NCBI RefSeq assembly: GCF_016919705.1 | Contig: NZ_CP070371.1 | Coordinates: 401,501-465,500, forward strand | DNA length: 64,000 nucleotides | Direction of reading: 5' to 3' | DNA from: Paracoccus methylovorus | GTDB lineage: Bacteria > Pseudomonadota > Alphaproteobacteria > Rhodobacterales > Rhodobacteraceae | In this document: positions 17,231 to 25,765 of the stretch, piece by piece | Layout of the letters: each line of letters opens with the position of its first letter | Position numbering within the stretch: the first letter of the stretch is position 1 | Program-made: the position numbers and the translations under genes | The notes under the pieces: generated by a model | The model's input: only the letters and a program-made list of their open reading frames with translations | Told to the model about the DNA's origin: nothing | The model's database searches: none

Positions 17231-18043
17231 ATGTTTCAGGTCAGGGAAACACCTCTCCTGTCCTGCCGGAATGTCACGAAGAAGTTTGGCTCGCTGGCTG
17301 CTGTCAGCGAGTTGAGCTTCGACCTTGCCGCCGGTGAGGTCCTTGGCATCGGGGGGCCGAATGGGGCAGGAAAAACCACGCTTTTCGAGATGATCTCCGG
17401 GCAGACCGCTGTCACATCCGGCACGATTGCGCTTGAGGGCCGCGATATCACCGGGCTGTCGCCTGTCGGGCGCTGCCATGCCGGACTGGCCCGGGTGTTT
17501 CAGCTAAATACCGGTTTCGACAGTCTGAGCGTGCGCGAGAACGTGCTGGTCGCGGCCTATTACGGCAGGGCCCCGCGCCGGATCCCCGGCTTTCGGGTGC
17601 CCTCAGAGGTCAGCGACCAGGTGCAGGATGCGCTGTGCCGCGTGGGCCTCGAGGCAAGCGCGGATCGCGCGGCGGCCAAGCTTCCGGTGATCGACCGCAA
17701 GCTGCTGATGATCGCCGGAGCGCTGGCGATGTCACCGAAACTCCTCTTGTTGGATGAACCCGTCGGCGGGCTGACACAGCGCGAGATCGACCAGGTGGCC
17801 GATGTCGTGGGCCAGGTGGCGGCGGATGGGGTGACGGTCGTTCTGATCGAACATGTCATGCGCTTTCTGGTGCAGCTGTCCACCCGTGTGATGATCCTGC
17901 ACCATGGCAGGAAGCTTTACGAGGGCGATGCGGCGGGTATTTCCCGCGACCCGGATGTGGTCGAGGTCTATCTTGGCCAGAGCGCCGGCAAGGATGTCGC
18001 GCGCCTCGCCGCAGACCGGACGGAGGCGCGCCATGCCGGATGA
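17231..18043 (+). CDS. ABC transporter ATPase (LivG-like) with atypical signature motif
   Basis: 270 residues. The Walker A is GGPNGAGKTTL, the Q-loop lies near ARVFQLNTGFDSLSVREN and the Walker B is LLLLDEPVGG with a switch His in VVLIEHVM. The ABC signature, normally LSxGQ, is replaced by KLPVIDRKLLMIAGAL just before the Walker B, so the expected Ser-Gly pair is missing. In a LivG/LivF heterodimer this leaves only one canonical signature (in LivF), hence possibly an asymmetric ATPase. Starts two bases after the binding-protein stop and overlaps the livF-like gene by 11 bases. Confidence 0.88.
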   Translation: MFQVRETPLLSCRNVTKKFGSLAAVSELSFDLAAGEVLGIGGPNGAGKTTLFEMISGQTAVTSGTIALEGRDITGLSPVGRCHAGLARVFQLNTGFDSLSVRENVLVAAYYGRAPRRIPGFRVPSEVSDQVQDALCRVGLEASADRAAAKLPVIDRKLLMIAGALAMSPKLLLLDEPVGGLTQREIDQVADVVGQVAADGVTVVLIEHVMRFLVQLSTRVMILHHGRKLYEGDAAGISRDPDVVEVYLGQSAGKDVARLAADRTEARHAG

Positions 18044-18746
18044 ACTTGTGATCTCGCATCTGACCGCCGGCTATGGCCATCAGTCTGTCCTCCAGGATCT
18101 GAGCTTGCGGGCAGAGGCGGGCCGGCTGACCGCCCTTATCGGGCCCAATGGCCATGGCAAGACCACGCTCTTAAGAGCGATTTCCGGGCTGATCCGGCCG
18201 AAGTCCGGTGAAATCCGCCTCGGGGCGGAACGGATTTCCGGGTTGGGCGCCGAAACCATCGTCGCGCGCGGGATTGTCCATGTGCCACAGGGCGATTTGC
18301 TCTTTCCCGATATGACGGTTCTGGAAAACCTGCGCATGGGCGCCTTTCTACCTGCGGCCGCCAGGCAGGAAAAATCCGTGCTGGAGGAGGTCTTCACCCT
18401 CCTTCCGAAATTGCGCGACCGTCAGAGCCAGATTGCGCGCACTTTGTCGGGCGGCGAGCGGCGGATGGTTGGCATCGGGCGCGGGCTGATGGCCTCGGGG
18501 CGGGTGCTGATGCTGGATGAGCCCTCGCTGGGGCTGGCCCCCATCGTCATTGAGCAGATTTACGAAGTCATCGCGGGTCTGCGCCGCGCCGGGCGCAGCA
18601 TTCTCCTCGTCGAGGAAAACGCCATGCGGGCCGCTGTCATCGCCGATCAGGTGCATCTGCTGGACCATGGCACTCTCGCCTGGAGCGGCACCGGCGCTGA
18701 GCTTTCGGGCCGATCCGAGCTTCTTGAAACCTATCTGGGGGTATGA
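18033..18746 (+). CDS. ABC transporter ATPase (LivF-like)
   Basis: 237 residues starting MPDELVISHLTAGYG. Walker A GPNGHGKTTLLRAISG, Q-loop VHVPQGDLLFPDMTVLENL, a canonical signature LSGGERRMVGIGRGL, Walker B VLMLDEPSLGLAP and switch-region LLVEENAMRA. This is the second ATPase of a branched-chain-amino-acid-type importer and pairs with the LivG-like protein encoded just upstream. It acts on the cytoplasmic face with the two permeases that follow. Confidence 0.92.
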   Translation: MPDELVISHLTAGYGHQSVLQDLSLRAEAGRLTALIGPNGHGKTTLLRAISGLIRPKSGEIRLGAERISGLGAETIVARGIVHVPQGDLLFPDMTVLENLRMGAFLPAAARQEKSVLEEVFTLLPKLRDRQSQIARTLSGGERRMVGIGRGLMASGRVLMLDEPSLGLAPIVIEQIYEVIAGLRRAGRSILLVEENAMRAAVIADQVHLLDHGTLAWSGTGAELSGRSELLETYLGV

Positions 18747-18749
18747 GCG

Positions 18750-19628
18750 ATGGATGTTCTTTTACAGATTCTCGCCTCGGGCCTGACGCTGGGCGCGGTC
18801 TATGCGATTTCCACGGTTGGGCTGGCGCTGGTCTTCGGCGCGATGAATATGCTGAATATGAGCCATGGCGCGCTTATGGCTCTGGGCGGCTATATGGCCT
18901 GGTTCATGGTGACCGGTTTCGGCCTGCCGCCGGTTGCCGGAATGCTCGCGGCGGTGCTGGTCTGTGCGGCGGTGGGGGTGCTGATCTATCTGCTGATCGC
19001 AAAGCCCATGCTGCAGTCCGAGGGGTTCGAGACCCGCATCTTCATCGCGACCATCGGGTTTGGCGCCATGCTGGAGAGCGTAATCCTGATGGCCTTCGGG
19101 CCGCAGCCAAAGCCGCAACCGTTAGCGGTGCAGGGCGGGTTCTCCCTCGCAGGGGTGCATCTGCCGATCCAAAATCTGCTGATCCTTGTGCTGTCGATGC
19201 TGCTGATGGCCGCGCTGGCGCTGCTTTTGCAAAAGAGCCGGATCGGCAGGGCGATCCGCGCCACAGCGCAGAACCGTGATGCCGCGCGGCTGATGGGGGT
19301 GCGGATTGGTGTGGTCTATGCGCTGGTGCTGGGAATTTCCGGCGGGCTTGCCGCGATTTCCGGAATCACCGTGTCATCGCTGTCCAGCCTCCTGCCGAAT
19401 ATGGGGGGTGATCCGATGCTGAAAGCCTTCATCATCTGCGTGGTCGCCGGGCTTGGCAGGGTGCCTGGCAGTGTGATCGCTGCCCTGTTCATCGGTCTCT
19501 TCGAGGCAGTGGTGCAATATACAATCGGGGTTCGCTTCAGCTTTGCGCTTTTGCTTCTTCTCGTCATCGTGGTGCTGATCTGGAAGCCTCAGGGCGTGTT
19601 CGGGCGCCAACAGGGGGTTCGTCTATGA
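18750..19628 (+). CDS. ABC transporter permease (LivH-like)
   Basis: 292 residues, strongly hydrophobic, with about eight membrane segments and the LivH-type EAA-like region IRATAQNRDAARLMGVRI. The N-terminus reads ILASGLTLGAVYAISTVGLA and the NMLNMSHGALMALGGYMAWF segment is typical of LivH. The gene starts three bases after the LivF-like stop and overlaps the LivM-like gene by four bases, so the transporter is translated as one coupled unit. Confidence 0.92.
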   Translation: MDVLLQILASGLTLGAVYAISTVGLALVFGAMNMLNMSHGALMALGGYMAWFMVTGFGLPPVAGMLAAVLVCAAVGVLIYLLIAKPMLQSEGFETRIFIATIGFGAMLESVILMAFGPQPKPQPLAVQGGFSLAGVHLPIQNLLILVLSMLLMAALALLLQKSRIGRAIRATAQNRDAARLMGVRIGVVYALVLGISGGLAAISGITVSSLSSLLPNMGGDPMLKAFIICVVAGLGRVPGSVIAALFIGLFEAVVQYTIGVRFSFALLLLLVIVVLIWKPQGVFGRQQGVRL

Positions 19629-20641
19629 CTGCCATGCGTCGTGATCTTCTTCTTTGCGGCCTCTTCGCCTGTGTTGCGCTTTTCTGGCCTATGATTTCTG
19701 GGATGCGTTACTCGATAACCCAGACCACCTTTTTCTTTATTTGGGCCACGGTGGTGGTGCAGTGGAATCTGGTCTTCGGGATCGGCGGGATCTTCTCGCT
19801 GGCCCAGGTCGCGATCTTTGCCATCGGCGCCTATGTGACCGCGATGCTTGGCTATTACCTCGGTACATCTATGCTGCTGGCAATGCCTGCAGGCGCGGTT
19901 GTGGCAGTGGTCGCGAGTATCATCCTCGGCATCGCCTGCCTGAGGCTCTACGGCCCCTATGTCGCGCTGCTGACGATCTGCGTTTCGCAGGTCCTCTATG
20001 TGCTGATCGTGAATGATACCGATTGTTTTACCAATCCGCCGGCGGGCTGTATGCCGCTGATGGGCGGGGTGCGCGGCTTTTCCCGCTTTGGCGATCTGGG
20101 GTTTCGCGACTGGCTGGGCGCGGGCTTCTATGTCGGCAACTACTATGTTGGGCTTTTGTTGCTGAGCGCCGCGATCCTCTTCTCGATCATGATCATCCAC
20201 AGTCCTATGGGGCTCGCCTTCCGGGCCTTGCGCGACAACCCGGTCTATGCCGCTGCCCGGGGCGTTGACCGCTTGCGCTATCAACTCTGGATCTTCGGTC
20301 TCTCGGCCTTCTTTACCGGCCTTGCCGGTGCCTTCTATGCGGTCAATACGGGCGTGGTCGGCCCGGTGGTGTTTTCCTTCCAGCACCTGCTCTTTTTGCT
20401 ATCGATGATCATCGTGGGCGGAATAGGCACGGTCTGGGGGCCGGTGATTGGCGCGGCCGTGCTGATGCTGGCGGATGAGGCTATGCGCGAACTTGGGGAC
20501 TTCCGCGATATCGGCATGGGGCTGATCCTCGTTGCCTGTGTCGTGTTGATGCCCAGGGGCCTGACCGGCCTGTTCCACGACATCTCGACACGTCTTGCAA
20601 AGTCATCTGGGACCGAAGGAGAGAAATCATGTCAGCGCTGA
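19625..20641 (+). CDS. ABC transporter permease (LivM-like)
   Basis: 338 residues with about nine or ten membrane segments. LivM landmarks: VVQWNLVFGIGGIFSLAQVA, FAIGAYVTAMLGYYLG, the cytoplasmic coupling region GLAFRALRDNPVYAAARG and IIVGGIGTVWGPVIGAAVL. It completes the ABC importer with the LivH-like permease. Its 3' end overlaps the start of the second amidase by 13 bases. Confidence 0.92.
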   Translation: MTAMRRDLLLCGLFACVALFWPMISGMRYSITQTTFFFIWATVVVQWNLVFGIGGIFSLAQVAIFAIGAYVTAMLGYYLGTSMLLAMPAGAVVAVVASIILGIACLRLYGPYVALLTICVSQVLYVLIVNDTDCFTNPPAGCMPLMGGVRGFSRFGDLGFRDWLGAGFYVGNYYVGLLLLSAAILFSIMIIHSPMGLAFRALRDNPVYAAARGVDRLRYQLWIFGLSAFFTGLAGAFYAVNTGVVGPVVFSFQHLLFLLSMIIVGGIGTVWGPVIGAAVLMLADEAMRELGDFRDIGMGLILVACVVLMPRGLTGLFHDISTRLAKSSGTEGEKSCQR

Positions 20642-22050
20642 AGCCCGTGACCATGACAGAGCAGCTCCGCCAGCTGCGCAGCGGTGAGACGACTGCAGAG
20701 GCCATGATGACCCGCGCGATCCGGCGGGCCGGAGATTTAGGTCATCTCAATGCCTTTTTGACCGTTGAGCCTGACCTGGCGCTGCAACAAGCCCGAGCCG
20801 TCGATAGGGCGAGAACAGAGGGGGCGCAGATGCCAATACTGGCGGGACTTCCGATCGGTGTGAAGGATAACATCGATGTCGAAGGATGGGTCACTAGCGG
20901 TGCCACACCCGCATTGGCCCAGCTGCGTGCAAAGGCGACGGCGCCGGTTTTGCAGAAGCTGCTTCAGTCTCAGGCAGTTCTGCTAGGTAAAACCAATCTG
21001 CACGAACTGGCTTTCGGAGTCACGAATACCAACTTTACCCCTATACCGGCGGTCCGAAATCCGCATGATCCGGCCCGGATTAGCGGGGGTTCCTCGGGTG
21101 GTACAGCTGCCGCTATTGCGGCGGGTATTGTCTCTGCCGGGCTTGGAACAGATACCTCTGGTTCTGTTCGCATACCTGCCGCGCTTTGCGGTATCGCGGG
21201 CCTTCGGCCATCGGTCGGCGCGGGAGGCACTGAACGCAGATATTCCTCGCAGGGGGTTCTGCCAATCAGTCACACCAACGATACGCCCGGCCCGATGGCG
21301 GTGTCTGTCGAAGATTTGGCGCTTCTGGACGCTGTAATAACTGGAACTGATCCGGTCACTGCCAAATCGCTCAAAGGCGTGCGCTTGGGCGTCCCCGATT
21401 GTTTCTGGATCGACCTTGATCCTGATGTTGAACGTGTCTGCCGTGAGCTATGTGGCAAGCTCGCGAAGGCGGGGGCTGAGCTGGTTTCTGTTAGCCTGCC
21501 TAGGCTCCGTGATGTATGGCGGCAGGTATCCGCGCCGGTTGTGCTGCATGAGCCGCGCGAAGATATTCCCGTTTGGCTCGCTGCAAATGGCCGATCAGAC
21601 ATCTCTATCATGGATATTTTTCGTCAGATTGTGAACCCTGATGTGCGAGCCGCTTTTGAGGTTGTAACCTCGGAAAGCTCTGACAAAAATTATCGTGATG
21701 CAATTCAAAATTATCGTCCTGAGCTGTGCCGGATTTATGATGGAGCGTTTCAAAAAAATGGCCTCGCGGCTTTGATTTTTCCAACGGTTCCAATTCCAGC
21801 AACATATATCGACATCGAAAGCGCGTTCGGAAAAGTAAAGATAAACGGTGAAGATCGGGAGATTTTTGATACGCTTGTTCGAAATACTGATCCGGGTGCT
21901 AACGCTGGATTGCCGGGATTGAGTATTCCTGTTGGATGGACGCAGAGTGGTTTGCCGGTTGGAATTGAAATTGACGGGCCGGTTGGTTCGGATCGGGATG
22001 TTCTCGGAATTGGAGTTTCAATCGAGCGTGAAATTTCAAATCAAGTGTAA
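20629..22050 (+). CDS. Amidase signature enzyme 2
   Basis: 473 residues starting MSALKPVTMTEQLRQLRSGE after GGAGAG. The triad Lys is in GLPIGVKDNIDVEG, the first Ser in SGGSSGGTAAAIAAG and the nucleophile in TDTSGSVRIPAALCGIAGLRP. It is the last gene of the operon and only distantly similar to amidase 1, so the two may act on successive substrates. Base composition changes inside the gene: from about 21600 on it becomes clearly richer in A and T and the codon choice shifts, whereas the first half resembles the upstream operon. This could mean a recombined 3' half. Confidence 0.9.
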   Translation: MSALKPVTMTEQLRQLRSGETTAEAMMTRAIRRAGDLGHLNAFLTVEPDLALQQARAVDRARTEGAQMPILAGLPIGVKDNIDVEGWVTSGATPALAQLRAKATAPVLQKLLQSQAVLLGKTNLHELAFGVTNTNFTPIPAVRNPHDPARISGGSSGGTAAAIAAGIVSAGLGTDTSGSVRIPAALCGIAGLRPSVGAGGTERRYSSQGVLPISHTNDTPGPMAVSVEDLALLDAVITGTDPVTAKSLKGVRLGVPDCFWIDLDPDVERVCRELCGKLAKAGAELVSVSLPRLRDVWRQVSAPVVLHEPREDIPVWLAANGRSDISIMDIFRQIVNPDVRAAFEVVTSESSDKNYRDAIQNYRPELCRIYDGAFQKNGLAALIFPTVPIPATYIDIESAFGKVKINGEDREIFDTLVRNTDPGANAGLPGLSIPVGWTQSGLPVGIEIDGPVGSDRDVLGIGVSIEREISNQV

Positions 22051-22215
22051 GTCTGTCGGTTATTTTAATGTGAATTTTTGGTAAAAAACTCAAGGGTGTG
22101 GCGCTGAGTGTGCGGCATGACGCATGAATTGTTTGTCATGAATTTAATTTCAAGAGATGCGGCCAAAATAATTATATTACTATCAAGGGATACGTGATGA
22201 TAGTGTGGGCCGAGT

Positions 22216-22338
22216 ATGGTTTCGGAAATCGATGATGAGATATCCTCCGGGGCTGGTTCGCAGAAGTGGCCCGGTCCCGGACTACCTTTCGATCTTCGCG
22301 CCTTGCGTTATGCAATTGCTGCTGCGGAACATCTGAGT
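22216..22338 (+). pseudogene. LysR-type regulator, N-terminal stub
   Basis: From ATG 22216 the frame ends ...GPGLPFDLRALRYAIAAAEH followed by LSFR, the first helix of a LysR-type winged helix (usual continuation xAAExLxxxQSTLSRR). It then runs into an IS5 remnant and stops at once. Only about 40 residues remain. The stub is too short for a standard gene caller and marks a lost regulator deleted together with the 5' part of the autotransporter gene on the other side of the IS. Confidence 0.6.
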
Positions 22339-22344
22339 TTTAGG

Positions 22345-22849
22345 TCATGTTGACAAATGGCGGACCCAAAGGCGTATCGGCGTGATATCGATGAAGCCCA
22401 GGAAGCTCTCCGCAGTCTTGTCGTAACGGGTGGCAACGCGGCGGGCGTTCTTAAGCTTGTTGAAGCACCGTTCGACAAGGTTTCGAAGACGATACAAGGA
22501 CCGGTCGACGGCAATGCGTTTTTTTCGTGATTTGCGCATGGGGATGACGGGCAAGACATCGCGTTTTCCCATGGATTTCCGAATGCTGTCAGCATCATAG
22601 CCTCGGTCGGCCAGCAGAACACTTGGTGTCGGCAGATTGTCGGCCATGACCAGATCGAAGCCGAGATAGTCGGAGGTTTGCCCCGCGGTGATCTCCGTCC
22701 TCATAGGCAGCCCTGCTGCGTTGACGAGGAGGTGGATCTTGGTCGTGAAGCCACCACGCGAACGGCCAAAACCCTGTCGCGGAGTCCCCCTTTAGCGCCC
22801 GCTGCCTGATGATGGGCGCGGACCACGGTGCTATCGATCATTTGCAGTG
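22345..22849 (-). pseudogene. IS5-family (IS427 group) transposase remnant
   Basis: The intact part (22704 to 22345) reads AGQTSDYLGFDLVMADN, VLLADRGYDADSIRKSMG, KKRIAVDRSLYRLRNLVERC and KTAESFLGFIDITPIRLWV, which is the C-terminal DDE domain. Farther upstream on the minus strand are ALQMIDSTVVRAHHQAAGAK and, in another frame, GFGRSRGGFTTKIHLL, so the two blocks are a single transposase split by a frameshift (degenerate or programmed). The N-terminal third is missing where the autotransporter fragment begins. The LysR stub lies directly at its other end. Confidence 0.8.
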
Positions 22850-24842
22850 CATGCGGGACCGCGGCACGATTGAACTGGTCGGCATGGGCAGTATCGAAAA
22901 CTCGTCGCGGGTGATCGTGGATGGCGCGCTTGATCTTGAAAACAAGGGCAACGAAATCGCGTTCTGGGGGGTGTCGGATGCCTATAATGATGCGAAGATC
23001 CGCAATCTGGCCGGGTCGGGTTCGGTCTTTATCTATGATAGCGATCTAGTGCTGACTGCGGCACAGGACACGTTCAGCGGGACTATCAGTTCTGTCGACA
23101 GCGAGGGGAGGCACCTTAAAGGCGGCCTGACGGTTCAGGGCGGTGTGCAGACGCTGTCGGGTGCGAATGTCTATTTCGGCGCGACCAAGGTCGACGCCGG
23201 TGCTGGGCTGGTCCTGACCTCGACAGGAAGCCTTGCAAGCGACGTGCTGGTTTCCGGTGGCTTCGTCAACGATGGCGATGTCGCGGGTGATACCATCGTG
23301 CAGGATGGCGGTATGACCGGCGGTTCCGGCAGCTATAGCGCGCTGACGGTCCTGGGCGGCGGCACGGTGGCCACCAATGGCAAGACGCCCCTGACGGTCG
23401 GAAGCGAATTTACCCAGAAGGCCGGCTCTACGCTTGTCTTCGCGCCGGTCGAGAACGGCATCCAGCCCGCTATCGCTGTCGGGGGGCGGGCCGTGATCGA
23501 AGACGGGGCAAGCATCACGCTGGACCGCGTTACGACCGGTCGGCTGGCGGTGGGGCGCGAATATGCGCTGGTTACCGCTGCGGGTGGCCTTGTCGGCAAC
23601 TATGGCAGCCTGACCGGCGATCTGGTCACCGATGCGCCTTTCCTGTCCTTCGCGCTGGACAAGACTTCTTCCGGCGTCGCGCTGGGGGTTGAACGGTCCG
23701 ATATCGTCTTTGCCGAGGTTGCGCACAGCGCCAACCAGATTGCCGTCGCCAACGAGCTGGAGGCGCTTGGCAGCGGCAATGAGTTGCATGACGAGGTTGC
23801 CTATATGACCGCTGCCGAGGCTTCGGATCTGCCTGCGGCCTTTGATTCGCTCTCGGGTGAAATCCATACCGCGATGCTGGGGGCAGTGGCCGAGGAAAGC
23901 CACTTCCTGCGCGATGCGGTGAACGGGCGCTTGCGGGCCGCCTTTGGCACGGTTGGCGCATACAAAGGGGGCGTGCAGGCCCTGACCGCATATGGGCCTG
24001 TCTCTGCCGAGGCGACCACCGACGGCCCGGTCTATTGGGGCCACGCCTTCGGCGGCCGGGGTGAGGCCGATGGCGACGGCAATGCGGCACGTCGTGACAG
24101 CCGGACCAACGGTGTGGTTTTGGGCTATGACGCGCCGGTTCAAAACTGGCGTCTGGGTGGCGTTCTGGCGATGAGCGACAGCTCCTATGGGTTGGACGGC
24201 CGTGCCTCGTCGGGTTCGGGCCGGGGTATCCACCTCGGGGTCTATGCCGGCACGCAATGGGGGCAGACCGCGCTGCGCAGCGGGCTTGTCTATTCGACGC
24301 TTCGGCTGAAGGCGAACCGCAGCACCAGCCTTGGCACGATCAACGAAAGGCTGTCGTCCAAATATAACGGGCATGTCTGGCAGGCCTTTGCCGAGGTCGG
24401 CCACCGGCTCGACCATGGCACGATGGCGCTGGAACCCTATGCCGGGCTTGCCCATGTCTGGATGCGCACCGACAGTTTCGCCGAAAACGGCGGTGAAACG
24501 GCGCTTGCCGGTGCGGAAGGCAAGATGGACACGACCTTCGCCACAATCGGGGTGCGCGCGGCCACGACCATCGAGGCGGCGACCCACAAACTGACCGTCA
24601 GTAGCGGCATCGGCTGGCGTCACGCCTTTGGCGACGCGCGCCCGGAGCTGGCGATGGCCTTTGCAGGGGGCACGGGCTTCAACGTGGCGGCGGCGCCGAT
24701 TGCCCGCAATGCGGCGGTGCTGGATATGGGGGTCGATATGGAACTTGGCCGCAATACCAATCTGAGGCTGGACTATCAGGGCCAGCTTGCCACGGATGCG
24801 CGCGAGCATCGGCTGGGCGCCACTCTCGGCATGCAGTTCTGA
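22850..24842 (+). pseudogene. Autotransporter, C-terminal passenger plus beta-barrel (copy A, 5'-deleted)
   Basis: From GTIELVGMGSIENSSRVIVD onward this is closely similar in order and sequence to the C-terminal part of the intact autotransporter at 45507-49001: AFWGVSDAYNDAKIRNLAGS, LVLTAAQDTFSGTISS, VLVSGGFVNDGDVAG, ITLDRVTTGRLAVGREYAL and the barrel (LRDAVNGRLRAAFGTVGA, VYWGHAFGGRGEADGDGNA, EHRLGATLGMQF). The protease domain and signal peptide are absent, cut off by the IS5 remnant; the plus-strand frame only accidentally continues into the IS. Without a signal the barrel cannot reach the outer membrane, so it is a pseudogene, yet its frame is fully open, implying recent deletion. Confidence 0.85.
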
Positions 24843-24871
24843 CGCCGTGTCTGAATACCAAGGAGAAAGCA

Positions 24872-25387
24872 ATGGCATCTGGTTACATAACTATCAGAGG
24901 GGGGCTGTACCCCCTCCCTCTGGCCGCTTTGCTGGCCGGTCTGTCCGCCCTGCCGGTTTTTGCGACGGAAAAACACGCGCTGGGATTTGATGTCGCCATC
25001 AGCCTGTCGTCCAAAGCCGAAGCCGCGCTCAAGTCCACCCATGAGGGGATCTCGTTGTCGGCCACTTATTATGGCGAACCCCATCCCGGTGATGAGAAAC
25101 ACACCAACGCAATGGGGATGGTAGATCTGGGAGCCGAGGATATCAATCTTCCAGACGGTGCGCGGACGGTTCATGTGACCGGTAAAACGGTCAGCGCCGA
25201 TCGACTGCGGCTGATCAGTGGCGGGCCGATGGTGAACGTCAATCTCTTTTCCTCGCGCAAAAGCCATGATGACAATATTTTGGCCTGCGATTTCATCGAC
25301 GGTGCCGTTTCCAGCTTGAGGTCCGGGCCGGTGTATCTGCGTTGCGGCCTGATCACGGAAAACCCGGAAACCGAGGTCAAGCCATGA
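24872..25387 (+). CDS. Exported CDFIDG-motif protein, autotransporter companion
   Basis: 171 residues with AAGGAGA before the ATG. The N-terminus (PLPLAALLAGLSALPVFA) is a signal peptide, so the protein is periplasmic or secreted. No family I know matches, but it is clearly paralogous to the C-terminal half of the protein at 50968-51828: LSATYYGEP versus VSASYYGDP, MVNVNLF versus NVNVNVF, LACDFIDG versus ISCDFIDG, and YLRCGLI versus ALHCTLI. Two conserved Cys suggest one disulfide. It lies 29 bases after the barrel fragment and just ahead of a lipoprotein and a protease autotransporter gene. Function unknown; a chaperone, inhibitor or substrate of the protease is conceivable. Confidence 0.75.
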   Translation: MASGYITIRGGLYPLPLAALLAGLSALPVFATEKHALGFDVAISLSSKAEAALKSTHEGISLSATYYGEPHPGDEKHTNAMGMVDLGAEDINLPDGARTVHVTGKTVSADRLRLISGGPMVNVNLFSSRKSHDDNILACDFIDGAVSSLRSGPVYLRCGLITENPETEVKP

Positions 25388-25475
25388 CTCCGGCAGGCAG
25401 AGATGAAACGGGGCGGAACATGCACCGAGGCAACCGACAGTTCCTTCAATAGTAATAACAGGAGACAATAATATT

Positions 25476-25670
25476 ATGCGCAACTGGCTTCTTGTTCTGC
25501 TGCTTGCAATTGGCCCTTTGGCGGCCTGCGACGATTCCGGGTCTGATGGATATACCGGCGGTCATGGTGTCGGCCTTCTGGTGGACGATCCCGATGATCC
25601 CAATAACTGGCCGCTCTGTTCGGATGGTGCGCGGCATCCGGATTGCAGCTACGCGCCGCTCGGCTATTGA
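25476..25670 (+). CDS. Small lipoprotein with GxHGVGxLVDDPDDP motif
   Basis: 64 residues; AGGAGA lies about 10 bases before the ATG. The signal peptide ends in the lipobox LAAC, so Cys18 should be lipidated. The mature peptide contains GGHGVGLLVDDPDDPNNWPL and ends CSDGARHPDCSYAPLGY. It is a paralogue of the lipoprotein at 45202-45399, which has GCHGVGCLVDNPDDPDNW; here both Cys of the motif are replaced (G and L), suggesting loss of a disulfide or metal site. Each copy lies next to a protease autotransporter gene. No known family recognised. Confidence 0.7.
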   Translation: MRNWLLVLLLAIGPLAACDDSGSDGYTGGHGVGLLVDDPDDPNNWPLCSDGARHPDCSYAPLGY

Positions 25671-25765
25671 CGAAACCTGCGTATACGCCGTCGCCATGAG
25701 TGGCGGCGTATCGCGGCAGTCGTCGCGGTGCGGGGTGAATACATCAAGCGATTAAAGGAGACGGC

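Noticed and set aside
23046..24878. Minus-strand frame of 610 codons
   Set aside because: Shadow of the autotransporter barrel; the plus strand matches the paralogue throughout.
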